This document shows, piece after piece, positions 36,562-48,840 of a stretch of 50,619 nucleotides of DNA. The DNA is taken from assembly GCA_004802725.1 (NCBI GenBank), contig SGPM01000197.1, positions 1 to 50,619 of the forward strand, in the 5' to 3' direction. The notes under the pieces were generated by a model. That model searched no databases. It was not told where the DNA came from and saw nothing but the letters and a program-made list of their open reading frames with translations. This DNA is from Antrodiella citrinella. Lineage: Eukaryota; Basidiomycota; Agaricomycetes; Polyporales; Steccherinaceae. A program made the translations under genes and the position numbers. How positions within the stretch are numbered: position 1 is the first letter of the stretch; the number at the start of each line of letters is the position of its first letter.

Positions 36562-37570
36562 ATGCCTTCCAAACAACAGAAACAACAACAATATAACGGT
36601 CATGGCGACGCGAACGACCATGGTGAGTACAGGTGATCTCGACGAAGAAATCGAACATAGCGTTAACAGTGCTTGCAGGTCGCGCTGCCGACTTCATCAC
36701 TAGCATTCCCGAGGTCCCTGTCACACGAGAACGTCCCATATGGTCTCACAAGAACGTCAAAGAGGCTGGTAAGCACTCGTTGCTTAACTCTGGTCGATTG
36801 TTTGATATGAATATTGTGTAGGCGTCGCGCGGGCGAACGCTGCTGTGACAGAGACCAGTCCCCATGGAACTATTGAGGGACACTATACCGCGAAACACAG
36901 TCATCAAACAGTTCGTACTTCTTCTCCTTTCTATATCTCTAGGTCCACATATTGATTCGGCCTCAAACAGGTACTCCAACAGCACATTGACTTCTTCGAT
37001 CTCAACCACGACGGTGTCATCACGCCCCTCGAGACGTACCTCGCATTCCGTTCCCTCAAGTACAACCCTCTTTTTGCCATCTTGTCCGCCTTGTTTATCC
37101 ACCTCGGCCTTTCCTACGCCACCCTCGACCCCTCCTCTTTCCTCCCCGACCCGATATTCCGCATCTTCACGCGCAACATCCACCGCGCGAAACACGGAAG
37201 TGATACGGGGACATACGACAACGAGGGCAGGTTCAGGTCGCAGATGCTGCATGACTTGTTCACGAAGCACGGCGAACGCAAGGATGATGGGGAGTGGGGC
37301 CTTACGCTGCGCCAGGCGATGAATGCGATCATGGCTCACAGGAGCTTCTTGGACCTCTTCGGGATAACTGCCGCTGTGTTCGAATGTGAGTTCTAGTACC
37401 GCATTCTGTATGTTTCAGGATGCTGAGGTTGAGCAGGGTTGGCGACTTATTTCGTCATCTGGCCTGAGGATGGTATCATGACCTTGGAAGACGTTCGCGG
37501 TGTGTACGATGGGAGCTATTTCTACAAGGTAGCGGGGAGGGTTCCAGAGATTGTGGTGAAGCACGATTGA
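36562..37570 (+). CDS. Caleosin (lipid-droplet peroxygenase-like EF-hand protein)
   Basis: Caleosins are haem-containing peroxygenases on lipid droplets and ER that bind calcium and act on unsaturated fatty acid hydroperoxides. The start at 36562 gives a Gln-rich tip, then 'HIDFFDLNHDGVITPLET' with a single canonical EF-hand loop and the adjacent His expected as haem ligand. A hydrophobic segment with proline knot ('LSYATLDPSSFLPDPIF') follows, then 'IFTRNIHRAKHGSDTGTYD', 'HRSFLDLFGITAAVFEW', and the C-terminal 'WPEDGIMTLEDVRGVYDGS' block. Four introns join in phase, for example GAA-T|GTGAGT to GAGCAG|GG, restoring 'FEW'. About 240 residues. The stop is at 37568-37570. It converges on the nucleoporin gene. 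Confidence 0.93.
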
Positions 37571-37950
37571 AAACTTTTCTTCTCGGAACCCAGTCGCCTT
37601 GTTCCTTTTTTTCTGTATCCATGATTATCGCCTTGTCACACTCATTGTATACCTGTAGCATTCATTCTGTAGCATTGTAGCATCCATTCTAGAATTGTAG
37701 CATGTCCCCCCTAGACCTGTAGCGTCATAGAATCCACAGATATTCCTGTTTGTATCGTAGAAGTAGAGGGATCACCTAGGTTACTCGCCACCATAATCAT
37801 TCCCTTCGACCACAACCTGAGTATTGACAAGCAGCGAGACAAGTTGCGGTCTACAAAATTTCAAAGCAACAAACATATACTACACAGAAACCATTTGAAG
37901 GAAGATCGAACTACAAAGATTACTCCCATTGAACATCATGTTCCATTCCC
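37571..37950. other. Convergent 3' region, caleosin / NUP192
   Basis: A 380-base spacer with no gene. It contains a cluster of TGTAGCAT-type repeats in the expected 3' UTR of caleosin. Confidence 0.5.
37654..37725 (+). repeat. Five copies of TGTAGC(A/G)T
   Basis: Copies at 37654, 37668, 37676, 37696 and 37718 fall within 72 bases, two of them followed by a CATTC-type extension. They lie 84-155 bases after the caleosin stop codon, on its coding strand, so its RNA would carry five UGUAG cores. Confidence 0.7.
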
Positions 37951-40900
37951 TCATTCTTTCAGGCTCAGGACATGCTGTATGAAATGCATCAGATGCGTCC
38001 ATTGTTTCGTATTCTGTCCGGACCCCCAAAAATATCAGCAACATGAAAGAAACAAGTATATATGAACGGTTGTGACGCACCTCAGGACGATCGATAATGC
38101 CTGATAGCTCGGTCATACTCGATTGCACTCTGGATCGGAGCATTTCAGAGATGTCCTGGTACCAACAATGGTCAGTGATGGGCAGTAGACACGAAGAGGC
38201 ATAGACAACGCACTTGCTGATCCACGTATCGCGTTTGCTGTCGCCACAATAGTAGAAGCACCGCCTCGAGACATCCTGTAACGTGCGCACATACGTCAGA
38301 CATTTTCTGGACAAAAAGTGTGCCTTCAAAGGGTTCTCACCGATGAGCTGGACATCTGAAGGACCTTCTCTATTCTGGTGGTCGGCAGAGTACATCACCA
38401 CCGCGCCCTATAGAAATGAGCTTCCTGCATATGCAAAGTGAGAGAGAAACTGACTGGAGCGGCCTGCGCCTGATTCTGATACGCCTCGACGACTTCGTTG
38501 GTGAGAATGTTCATGATGCCCAAAGCGTCACCGAGTGTTGGTCCCACAGCTAGCGGTCAATGCAGAAGATATTAGACACGCAGTCGATAAAGACTATGAG
38601 AAGAGGACATAGATGACTTACTGCTAAGGAAGGCCACACCGCTCTCGCTATGTGTAGTGCTCAAACTGGGGACAAAGATCTTCTTCAACCCTGCAAAACA
38701 AAATTCCATGAGCAGTGGAACATAAAAAGGACAACGAGGTGGGTGAACCTGGCACGGCGTCCGTGAGTTCTAGGTACAGAAGGAGGGACTGTAGGAGCTG
38801 ATGCGCTGTTGCTGTAACAGACCGTCAGCTAAAGAGTCACAAAATACAATTGGAGTATGCTTACTGCTTAGCCCCCGTCCATCTCCGCTAGCAGCGACGA
38901 GACCACTCAAATACAACGCCGAGAAACTGACGATCGCAGAATGCAGGAATCCATAGCCGACAGATGAATGCTAGGGGGAGTGCATCTGTCAGCATACGAA
39001 ACTGGTTTGGACCCACAGAGAGACTCACGAGTTCAGTGGAAGGTACACCCTGCACAACAATCGTGCAAATAGACACGAGGAAGTTTATATCCTCCATGGT
39101 CCCCTCTGACAATCTTGAACTGGTGTTCCTGAGCAGTAGCACGAATGCGTCTCGGTGCGAGTTCAAGAATTCCAACACCTTCATGAAGCGTCAGAACTTC
39201 AGATTACAGATGAAGAGACGAACGTAGCTACCTGATGTACGACCGATCCGTGATTCGATTCCAACGTCAATAGCATACCCGAACCAATTTGTAGCGCTGG
39301 CATTAACATCTGGTGGTAGCGTTGGGATATTGAGGGCAAGTAGTCACAGTCGTCTATACACACTTATGAATACGTGCAGGAGGTGTGGTAGAGAACAAAG
39401 AAATAGCTCACCAGACGTGTCATCATCTGTTTCTGGTCTGGCATCGAGGAAATCGCACCTGGAAAGAGTTTGCAGGACGCCGCTGTTCAAAAGATGTTCC
39501 GCGCCTGGTTTGCTCTGTACGACACGGCTGAAGAGCGACATCGCGCCTTCGTACGCATACAAGGCGTTCAAGTCATCTGCATGGCATATGCGATCAGCGT
39601 TGCGTATCAATAGCCGTAGAACGAGAAATCATGCTTACCAGCCATTGGCTGCAGCGCCGCCTGAAGGTAAGTATCGCTGCTCTCTATGCTTTTCACGAAA
39701 CCTGACAAATGACCGGGGCGCGATAGCTCGCTCAGGAAATTACACCGCGTGTTGCAGAATTGAACAAGAGTGTCCAAGGCAAGCAATGCCACCGTTCGCC
39801 ATACTTCTGCACCGTCGCTCGCATCTCTGGCTATTACGTTCGCTAGGCGTTCGCTGAGTGGTCGTATGAGCTCGATGGAACCTGTGACAAGGGACTGCGT
39901 CGAAGATCTCTGTCTGAGTTGAGACTCTCTTAGCTCAGAATCAGCTTGTGAGGCGGCGTCTCCGTCCAAGAGCAATACTAGGTGTAGGTAGTGAACGAGG
40001 CCAGCGTAGAGGTTCCCTCGAACCATCTGAGAACGACTCGGGTTGGCGATGCAATTCAGTAAGTTCCGGAGGAACGAATGCAAACGTTCGGCTGGTAGTG
40101 AGTCCATCCTTCCACGTGTCGACCCTCGTGCCTCAAGTAGGACTTCGCGAACCTTCGCGAGCGTGTTCACGATACCTTCCGCGAGGATGACGGAAGTGGA
40201 TTGGGATAAGTTGTCGGATTGCAGGGATAGAGGAAGGACGTATAAGAGGTCAAGGAGGATGTTCTCTTGCTGATTGAGCGGTATGCGCGAGAAGCAGCGG
40301 ATCAATGCTGTATTCAGAATGTCACCCCACGCTTCATAGCTAATTCCCACTGCATGCTGCACCTGTCTCCGATGGTTTTCGACGGCGCAGCTCTGCAAGA
40401 TGTATGTCACCTCCTCCGATACTTGCTCGGTGTGAGCGGATGTGACCACATGACCTTGGGTTTGCAGCGCGACCCGCGCTTGGGATAGCAAGGACATCAA
40501 GGCAGATCGGTCCACCACTTCGCATCCGACCCGGTCTGTGTGGAGACACGAGAGTAGGTTCAGTTGGGCCAGGAATCGCATTTCTACGGGCCGCACAGCG
40601 AGACCATCCGACCAATCGAAATCGAGGTGTTGCAGCAGCTCAATGATTTTCGACTGAGCTTGGCCAACCTCCTTGAATGGCTTGAACATGTCGTTCACGA
40701 ACGCTGCCTCGTTCGACGAAACGTCGTCTTCGCTATCAAAAAGCTCTGCTAACAGCGCATTCGATGCCTTATGTTGTCCACTTGTGGTCAATACATGCAA
40801 CTCGAGAGCAACGAGGTCAAGAATGTACGAGCGCAATCGCAAGAACGAGCAAAGTGAGGATACGGAAGTGGCGATTCTTGACCCGTCGTTGTATACGACT

Positions 40901-43900
40901 TCGGCTGTCGGATCTGAGTTCACAGATGGGGCCTTGCATGGGATCGCGCGAAGGTGGCGAACAAAGAAGTCTTCACGACTACGCAGGTACCTTGAGACGA
41001 AGACCGTGGTTGAGGGATGTTTGCATAAGCGATGGATGACCCCGTAAGAGCGTTCCGCCAGACCTGGAAGTGAAAAGAAGAGAGCGTCCTCTTGTATCTC
41101 GTCCTGATCCCGTGTGTTTGATCGTGGTATTCCCCTGTTGAGTAGATCCACCAAGGCATGGATGCACGTACGTTGACCATCCACTGCCGTCGGGTCTCGA
41201 ATCTGAGTCTGGCTTTCGACCTGGCCGAAGAGGATGAAGTGAGCGATGTTGGGGTAAGGAAGGTCGGGGCTTGTGTTGACTGTTAGGAAGTCTAGCAGAG
41301 CGATTCTGACGGCTTGAGTCACCACATCAGCAGGTGCTTGATCGATTGTCGCGCCTGCACCAGTGTAACGGTCAGCTTCAATTTCGGCAGTCTCTACGTC
41401 AACCCAAGATTCTGAACCAACGACGTTGAGGAACCCATTCAGAATTCTCGTGGAGTTGGGGCTGCGATCGATGATAACTGCTAGTTGACGAACAGTGGTC
41501 GGTCCAGCGAGGAGGGACAAGATCTTGACCGACAAGAGGCGTGCTTCGAGGTGTCTCTGGTATGTGACATAGGTCGCAATAGCAGAGATGTACTCCGGGT
41601 TGAAGAATAGTGCCTGAGACAACTTGACGTGGTAGGATGACGGATGGATGTCTTGGAAGGAAGATTTGTCACTGGCCTCTGAGAGTAGTGGTAGTAGTAC
41701 GTCCAGGAACAAGTCCTGTATCTCCAACGCGCGGTGGACAATCCTCAAGACTCGAATGATTGTACGGCGGAAGAATGGCTGTTCCTCTGCAAGACCCTTG
41801 TCAAAGCCGTCTGTACCTTCAGCGATGTATGACAAGACATTAGCCTGGAGAGTCGATTGAGTCAAGATCCGCTTCATGACTTCGAAGCCGGGATGAAGAG
41901 CTAAAGATGTAACGTCACCGTCCTCCGTAGCACCTGCTGACTCCAGGTCGAAGCTAGCGAGGCACCGCTCAACGAAGGACAGGCAAGCATCGTTCATACG
42001 CCACCGGTCGGAAGGTTGAAGATATTCTCGCCGAGAGATGCTAGAGAAGACATTATCGACAACGAATTGGACGTATGGCGTGATTCCTGGCGTTCGGTAT
42101 GGATGACCCAGTCCTTCTGGTATGGACGTGGTTGAGTCGGAAGTGAGGGCGTCTTGTAGAGGTATACTCTTTGGCGTATGGATCAGAGTGCTCAGGAGCT
42201 TGACAAAAGCGATGGTAGCAGGATACAGCTTGTAAGCTGACTCCACCTCCTCTAGTTCTACCTCCACGCCCTTCACTGAGGCTACTATAGATCCTGCAGT
42301 GCCACCTCGCACATTGATGATCTCGAGCTTCTCCATAAGGTTCCATACAGACTTGCAAATCGCTAGTCCGCCAGCGCCAGCGCCTGGCTGGCAGAAAGCC
42401 GAAAGGGTGTCGAAGAGTGTGCCCTTCAACTCGAGTGGGATACTGAGGGGGATGAGGGAGACCAATGTCTGGATCGCACGAAAGCGGGCATGTCCGTATA
42501 TGCTTGTACGAACTGCAGTGGAATGAGTAGCAACAGTCGAAAGCAAGTGCAGGAACGCCTGCGCAACGAGCACATCTTGCTGAGAAAGTGACAGACGGGG
42601 TGGGGCGTGGGCTTGATGTTGCGGTACTCCATGATTCTGCCATGATTCGGGTTGGGATGATCCGGGGAATCCATTAAAAGAATTTTGTGGAGGTGTAATT
42701 CGGAGAGGAGAACCAGCGGTTGCCCAGGACTCCAAGACACCGAACATAGAGTACCACGATACAGCGGGTCCGGCGCTGACCGGGGAAGGTGATAAAGACG
42801 AACTAGCATCTACCACAGCATCTCCGCCTCCACGGACGAGGAAGTTGTATGCCAATTCACTGCATCGCTCTCCGTTGGCTAATCCTGTCAACATGTCGTA
42901 CAATGCTGTTAACATGGTGAGGTTCTGAGGCTGAGTCGACCATACAGCCCATTGCAAGAAGCCGGGCAACTTGCGAGCGGTAGATTCCAGTACGTCGATA
43001 TGCGTCTTCACGGGTCCATTTGCGCCCCAATAAGGGAGCGCATAGTCAGGAGGCAGTGCAGAATACAGGAGACCCATGAACGAGAACATCGCCCCGACGT
43101 CATTGCGAGGAGCCTTAGACTGATCTTGTCCAGGCTCTCCACTAGAGGGATGGCGAGCCGCAGACTGAGAAGCAGCCCGCCAGGTTTTGGACCTGTCGGC
43201 GCGCATACCGGCGACGAGATCTTCCTGCCTCTGCTTGATTTTCCGCAGCTCAGACGAAGCCAGACTGATCAAAGAGCGCACTGTCACGTCAAACACTTCT
43301 AATATCGATGGGAGGAATTCTTCGACGGGAATGTCACCTTGAACATCATATTCTGGAGTGGTGCTTTGCGAGAGGGATGCAGGGACTGGGATGTCTCGAC
43401 CCCGTTGGAGGCGAAGAACAATGCCAGTGAGGTAAGGGAAACAATCTCCTTGCACCGCGTTCCAAACGCTGCTCTCCAGTTCCTCCGCTTTGAAACCTTC
43501 CTTTTCCTCCAGCGTAGGCACGCGATGTCGGGCTTCTGTTAGAAAGATCGTCCACTTCAGCAAAATTGTCGCTTTCAGACCAGGATCTGTCCATGGATTG
43601 TCGACTCGAAGTTTAGTGTTCATTTGCTTGACGAAGTTTGCGTCGGATACCATGTCCCGGCGTGATTTTGCGCTGTCGGAGGCGAAATCGACGATGTCGA
43701 AAGCCACAAGAACGGTAGGAAGGTAGTAGAGAGCAACAGGGTGCCGTGGATTCGCCTTAAGCCAATCCACTATGCGACAAATTTCCGCCGAAGAGAGGAC
43801 CCCCATGCGACCAAACAGGAATAGTAGAGTTGACAGAGTGGCTCGTTCATACTCGAGGGATTCGCGCCTCGCCGTTAACAGATCGAAACCTAACCGCGCA

Positions 43901-44624
43901 CCTGATCTCTCTGTTATTGAGAAAGGATATGCATTCGAGAATGAAAGGGGACTCACCGGCTTGTGTCGGCGCCACAGTTGCACTCCCTGCACTCTGTCGC
44001 TCGGCATTCACCTTGGCTAAGGTTTGGCTCACTTTATCCACTTCGTTCAACAGTTTCTCCGACAAAGCCACTGCCTGCCCTTGTCGAGCGAGCAGTTGCT
44101 CACGGACGAAGAACTCTATTCGATGGAACAATGGTGGCGCGGTGGGCGATTGAGATGCTATGGCAGCCTCAAAGACGTATTTCAGGCATTCAACAACCAG
44201 TCGTCGACGTGCGTGGTATTCCATAATGGTCAACTCGACGCAACGTTCACCGACAAGGTTGGGTTGACTTGACATGACGTCGTGAAGAAGCTCTGCAGCA
44301 TACTGTTCGGATACGTCGAGTTGCTGTGACAGGAAGATGGTGTGACGCGAGAAATCTGTACTAATACCCATGACCTTGCCTCGGATGGTGACTTTGCCTA
44401 CGAAAGAGATATTCGAATGTGGCACTCCATGCATCACAAAGTTGCTCACCGGACTCAATTGTGCGCTGCTGCTCGGGACTTCTCCGACCGACATCATATA
44501 GATTTAGCAGTATATGCTTATGCGCCATCAACTCCTCGTACAGATCCTGCTCCGCTGTTCGAGCATGATTGGGAGCACCTAAGGTCGAGAGAAGGACAGA
44601 GCGCAATCCTCTCGTAGATTGCAT
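37951..44624 (-). CDS. NUP192: Nucleoporin Nup192/Nup205 (inner ring of the nuclear pore)
   Basis: A large alpha-solenoid scaffold of the inner nuclear-pore ring that binds Nic96/Nup93 and Nup53. Exon 1 from the ATG at 44624 has 'QDLYEELMAHKHILLNLYD' and joins 'IESG' to 'KVTIRGKVMGISTDFSRH'. Next come 'EQYAAELLHDV' and 'FEAAIASQSPTAPPLFHRIE'. A very long uninterrupted exon (about 43908 to 39640) contains 'TLLFLFGRMGVLSSAEICRI', the family's N-terminal hallmark, and then helical repeats. Some ten short exons follow, down to a last one that, spliced after 'GIIDRPE', gives 'NTKQWTHLMHFIQHVLSLKE' and a stop at 37951. About 2,000 residues, nearer metazoan Nup205 than yeast Nup192 in length. The last exon boundary is the least certain; an alternative frame would end at 37880. 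Confidence 0.9.
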
Positions 44625-44979
44625 GGTTGCGGCAGGATTCGCTTTTGCTGCGGGGGTATATATACCTGAACAAACGAATGATCAGGATTATGGCAGCGAA
44701 AAGGGGAATCGAAGAGCTCACCAGTGCGGTACAAAAAGGTTCAGTCCAAGAAATAGCAAGACAAGACAAGACACGGTTTAGAGTCACACTCGTGCTCGCG
44801 TTCGTCACATTTTACGCGTCAGTGCGTGACTACAGTGACACTCGTGCCCATTGTGTGACACTCACACTTACTCTGAGCCGACGGTGAGTAGTTACATCTC
44901 TCAACTATTCATGTTTATCTGAACATTTGCCCCATTCAGGCGATAACTGCTCTGATTTTATTACAGCCCAATTTGCGCG
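44625..44979. promoter_or_regulatory. Divergent promoter, NUP192 (-) / METTL14-like (+)
   Basis: About 355 bases between start codons. A TATA-like stretch (TATATATAC, 44656-44664) occurs near the nucleoporin side. A sequence ending TTACAG (44961-44966) just before the METTL14 ATG could be a 5' UTR intron acceptor. Confidence 0.5.
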
Positions 44980-47168
44980 ATGACCCTCGAAGTCAGCGTA
45001 ACTGCGACACTTTCGAGTGCAAACGACCTACTAGCGTCGCATGCAGCACTCATATCACATTCTCGAGAGTACCAGAAGACTCGAAGACGGGACCTACGCA
45101 CGCTTTCCTCCCCACCACAAGAAATTCTTCGACTGCCCTTGATTCCTTCGCCCCTGCCTTCGCCACCGCCGTCTCCACTGCAGTCTCCGATCATACCACA
45201 CTCCAGGCCAATTCGTGGAGACTTACCTCCAGCGAAGAGGGCATGTTCACTCAGATATGAGAATTACGTTCCTGAGGAAGAGACTATTCGGAATGACTAC
45301 TCTCAGAGATATGTCGACGGCGGAGAATGGCCCCAGAACTGGGTCCTAGGTGCAGATCCCGAACATCGTTTCGAAGAGTAAGCTTACTTCAGAAACCTGG
45401 AATTGTCGTATTTCATGTTCTATGTCCCACCTTCAGATATCCGAAACAACAGCGACTTCTGTCTCTCAAGAAGGGCTCCGTTGCATCGCATGCTCTTCCT
45501 CCAGTTTATCTGCCATTTTCAGAACTCTCTACGATAACTCCTTCCAAGTTCGACGTTGTTCTCATTGACCCCCCGTTCTCATCTACTTTCACCTGGGACG
45601 ATCTTCAAGAATTACCAATACCCTCTCTAGCGGCGGATCCGTCATTCGTTCTTCTTTGGGTGGGAAGTGGGGCGGGAGAAGGCTTGGAGAGAGGGCGGCA
45701 GGTCTTGGCAAAGTGGGGATTCCGAAGATGCGAGGACATTGTCTGGATCAAGACTAATGACGAGAAAAGCCTTGGGCCTGGTGTAAGTTCTCTTCCTTTC
45801 TTACATTTGTCTTTCGCTAACATGCATTCAGACCGATCCCCCGACAACGTCTCTGTTGACCCGAACCAAACAACATTGTCTCATGGGAATTCGTGGCACT
45901 GTACGGCGATCGACAGACAGCTGGTTCGTTCACTGTAACGTTGGTACGTGTGTGGACCCGAAGGTTCCGTGCTCGTTTATTCATTCCGACCATAGATACC
46001 GACGTCATGATATCTGCGCCATCTGACGCGGATCCAACTCTCAAGCCAGAGGAGACGTACACTCTGATTGAGAACTTCTGCCTGGGCCTGCGGCGGCTTG
46101 AATTGTTTGGTCGTGCGCGTACTCTACGGAGAGGTTGGGTCAGTGTTCTTGCTGAGGGCGAAGAGGCAAGAATAGGGGAGTCTACGAATTTCAAGGCGGA
46201 TGGAGATGGGGATCAGACTATGCCAATGAAGTGGGACAGGGATTCGTGGGAGGCCAAGATCAAGGAATTAGCTATTCCCAGTGGTGGCAAATTCGTGGTT
46301 CCAATGACGGCTGGTGAGTTGTTTGCTTGCGATCACAACCCGAAAGCACTTCATGGAAATTTTTGATGCAGAAATTGATTCGCTGAGGCCGAAGTCTCCT
46401 GTACGAAACACCTCTGGCACACCTCAACATTTACCGACAGGTCTGCCGCACAACCCGGTAGGGACGAGTGCTGTCTTGGCTACCGTGAATGTCAACCGCG
46501 GTGCCAATGCTCCCGCTTCCGGACGCGTCATGATGGGGCCTCCAATATCTGTACCGTCTTTGCCCACTGGAACCTTCGAAAGCGGAATCATCAATCCCAT
46601 CCTCAACTGGAGCGATATGTCTAACATGGGCGGTATGCAATCCAACATGGGTGGGATGCAAGGTTCTCCGATGGGCATGGGGGTCCAGCAGCCCGCTCCG
46701 CGGATAGGATTCTCTAATCCCCCCACGTTCGGCGGCGGATTTCAGCAGCCGAGCTGGGAGACACATGGAGCTGGAACCTGGGACGATAGCGGTGTCTTCA
46801 TCGGCAACACCGTGGGCATGGGAGGCGGGGGTGGCGGCGGCATGGGTGTTCCAGATATGTCAATGGGTGGTATGGGCGCCATGGGGATGCAAGGGATGCC
46901 AGGGATGCCGCACGGGATGAACGGCACAGGTGTCCACATGGGGATGGGTCAAAATATCGGTGGAATGGGACAGGTGGGCGCTGGTATGAGTCTACCAAAC
47001 ACACCTGCGATGGGCGGCATGCAAGGTGCGAACAACATGCGCGGCATGAGAGTTGTGGGCAACGGCGGCCTGAACAATATGGGTGTTGGCGCCATGAGCA
47101 TGAGTAATATGAGAGTCGGCGGTATGAACATGAGTGGTATGAACATGGGACATTGGGGTGGTACCTGA
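44980..47168 (+). CDS. METTL14: METTL14-like MT-A70 family protein (Kar4 class) with Met/Gly-rich tail
   Basis: MT-A70 fold, the class that forms the mRNA N6-adenosine methyltransferase with METTL3/Ime4. METTL14 is the non-catalytic RNA-binding partner. After a Ser/Pro-rich lead come '[20 protein letters not shown]', '[19 protein letters not shown]', '[11 protein letters not shown]' (the DPPW position of METTL3 reads DPPF), '[19 protein letters not shown]', '[16 protein letters not shown]', '[20 protein letters not shown]' and '[16 protein letters not shown]'. The METTL14 hallmark '[10 protein letters not shown]' follows. Four introns join in phase. The last 250 or so residues are low complexity with many GGM and MGG units and very few Arg, where animal METTL14 has an RGG tail. 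About 640 residues. The stop is at 47166-47168. Confidence 0.93.
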
Positions 47169-47245
47169 CTCTTCTGTACATGAGATTATTCATGTGGGAG
47201 ATTTATCATGGCATTGTTCAAAGTTTACCCTTGTGTAATAAGTGG

Positions 47246-48000
47246 TAGGGTTGGCAAGCGGCAGAGCCCGCTACCCGTGTTCGAGTATACTATATTGGAC
47301 CGTAGGTTTGGTCGGACCTGTCACTCGGTCAGGTCACTCATCAGTCACATTCTGTCACTACGGCATCTAGTCTCCAGTTTGAACTCCAACCATTGCTTGG
47401 CACCGTTGTGGGGATCGGTAAGGGTGCTTTTCACAACCTAACAGACATGTGAGTTCATGTTTTATTACTGCACATCACAGAAAAGAGATACATACTCTAA
47501 TATCCCTTGCAGCGGCAGAGATACTCTTGTACCACCCGCAATGCCTTGGTGGATTCGATCCTCGTAGGTGTGGTCATTTAGACTGGTGTGCTGCCGGCTG
47601 AGCGACATGATAAAGAATTAGAACGAAAGTTGTTTGCAGCGTGACAACGTCAAAAACGTGTCGCGCTGCTGTCTGGGTAAGTATAATGAGGGTGGTCAGG
47701 TTGGTAGTTGCAGAAGTCATTTCCATCACCTGTGCGCATACATGCTGGCGCTTTCTTCAGACTCTGCCATGCTGTCCATGCAGCATGGAAATCACTGCGT
47801 GACAAACTACCCTTTTTACTCGTCTGTACCACTACATGATTTTGACAATCAGATACCCAGAGAATGTGCATAATACTATAATATGTCTCCTGTACAACAT
47901 TGGACTCTATCGGAGGAGTGAGTGAAGAGAAATCTGGACTGACTGAGTGACAGGTCCGACCAAACCTACAGTCCATTATAGTATCTTGCCACTTTTTCTA
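47246..48000. mobile_element. Non-autonomous inverted-repeat element (MITE-like), possible hAT relic
   Basis: A roughly 45-base arm at 47288-47333 is repeated in inverse orientation at 47939-47983, sharing 'GTAGGTTTGGTCGGACC' and 'TGTCACTC'. Outside the arms, TGGCAAG (47252-47258) faces CTTGCCA (47985-47991), and the ends read TAG...CTA (47246, 48000). The left end 'TAGGGTTGGCAAGCGG' resembles fungal hAT termini. There is no transposase frame inside and I see no clear target duplication. The left arm has 27 extra bases relative to the right. Confidence 0.6.
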
Positions 48001-48423
48001 GAATTTAAAACAACATAGCTGCGCGAGTGTTGTACACCTGGTTTGTCAATGGTTTGTAAGTATGGTCAAAATTTGAATGAACGGGGTTTGAAATAGTCGA
48101 TGTCATAAGCTTCATAAGAAATTTCATTGATACAGTGTAGGCCAGGCAGTTGTCACACCCTAGTGCGGGATCTGGCTCACTCTCGAATACTGAATTATGG
48201 ACAATCAAAAGTGACAGTATAATCAAGAATTTTATTAAAATCATTTTGAGATACTCAAGTTGATGATTTATTGGAGTGATAAAGCTACAATGTGCATTTG
48301 GTGAAGGGTCCCTTTTGTCATGGACCTACCCATCTGTCCTACCCTGATAAGGACAGTAACCACCCAAAGATAGGAAATTAGAGTCACAAATATTCTGGTC
48401 AGCGCTTGAATTCATGTAGCGTA

Positions 48424-48726
48424 CACTGGGTTTGCAGCCATATTTTTCAATCAATTATTGATGACCCAAAGGTTTTGCAGAAATATTGAATTTATACTGA
48501 AATTTAATGAACACATAAAGTTGTCATCATCTTGAGAACCTAGAAGAGGACATGCGAGTGGTCAAATATGTCAAATTTGATAACAAGTTTATGTGTTCAT
48601 TAAATTTCAGTATAAATTCAACATTTCAGCAAAACTTTTGGGTCATCAAAAATTGATTGAAAAATACAACATTTATAATCAATTTATGACTTTTTCATGT
48701 TCCGAAATATGACTGTGAACCCAGTG
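48424..48726. mobile_element. Palindromic hairpin element of about 300 bp
   Basis: Left arm 48440-48528 and right arm 48579-48666 are near-perfect inverse copies with few mismatches and a loop of about 50 bases. The shared core includes 'GAATTTATACTGAAATTTAA' on the left arm. An outer pair, CACTGGGTT (48424) and GAACCCAGTG (48717-48726), extends the palindrome, with about 40 unpaired bases on the right. There is no coding capacity. It is typical of a foldback element or MITE. Confidence 0.75.
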
Positions 48727-48840
48727 GAAGTGTGTACCTTCAAATATTTGGGCTCTGATGGGATTCTCTGAAGGGACTGGCCTGTCTTCTATACACACTT
48801 TGAGAATATTGAAGCCCACAGATTATAAGAAAATCATTTT

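Noticed and set aside
43772..44272. Plus-strand frames opposite NUP192
   Set aside because: Antisense shadows of conserved NUP192 exons.
47252..47290. tRNA-like A box (TGGCAAGCGG) and B box (GTGTTCGAGTA)
   Set aside because: The boxes are too close, no cloverleaf forms, and the sequence lies at the end of an inverted-repeat element.
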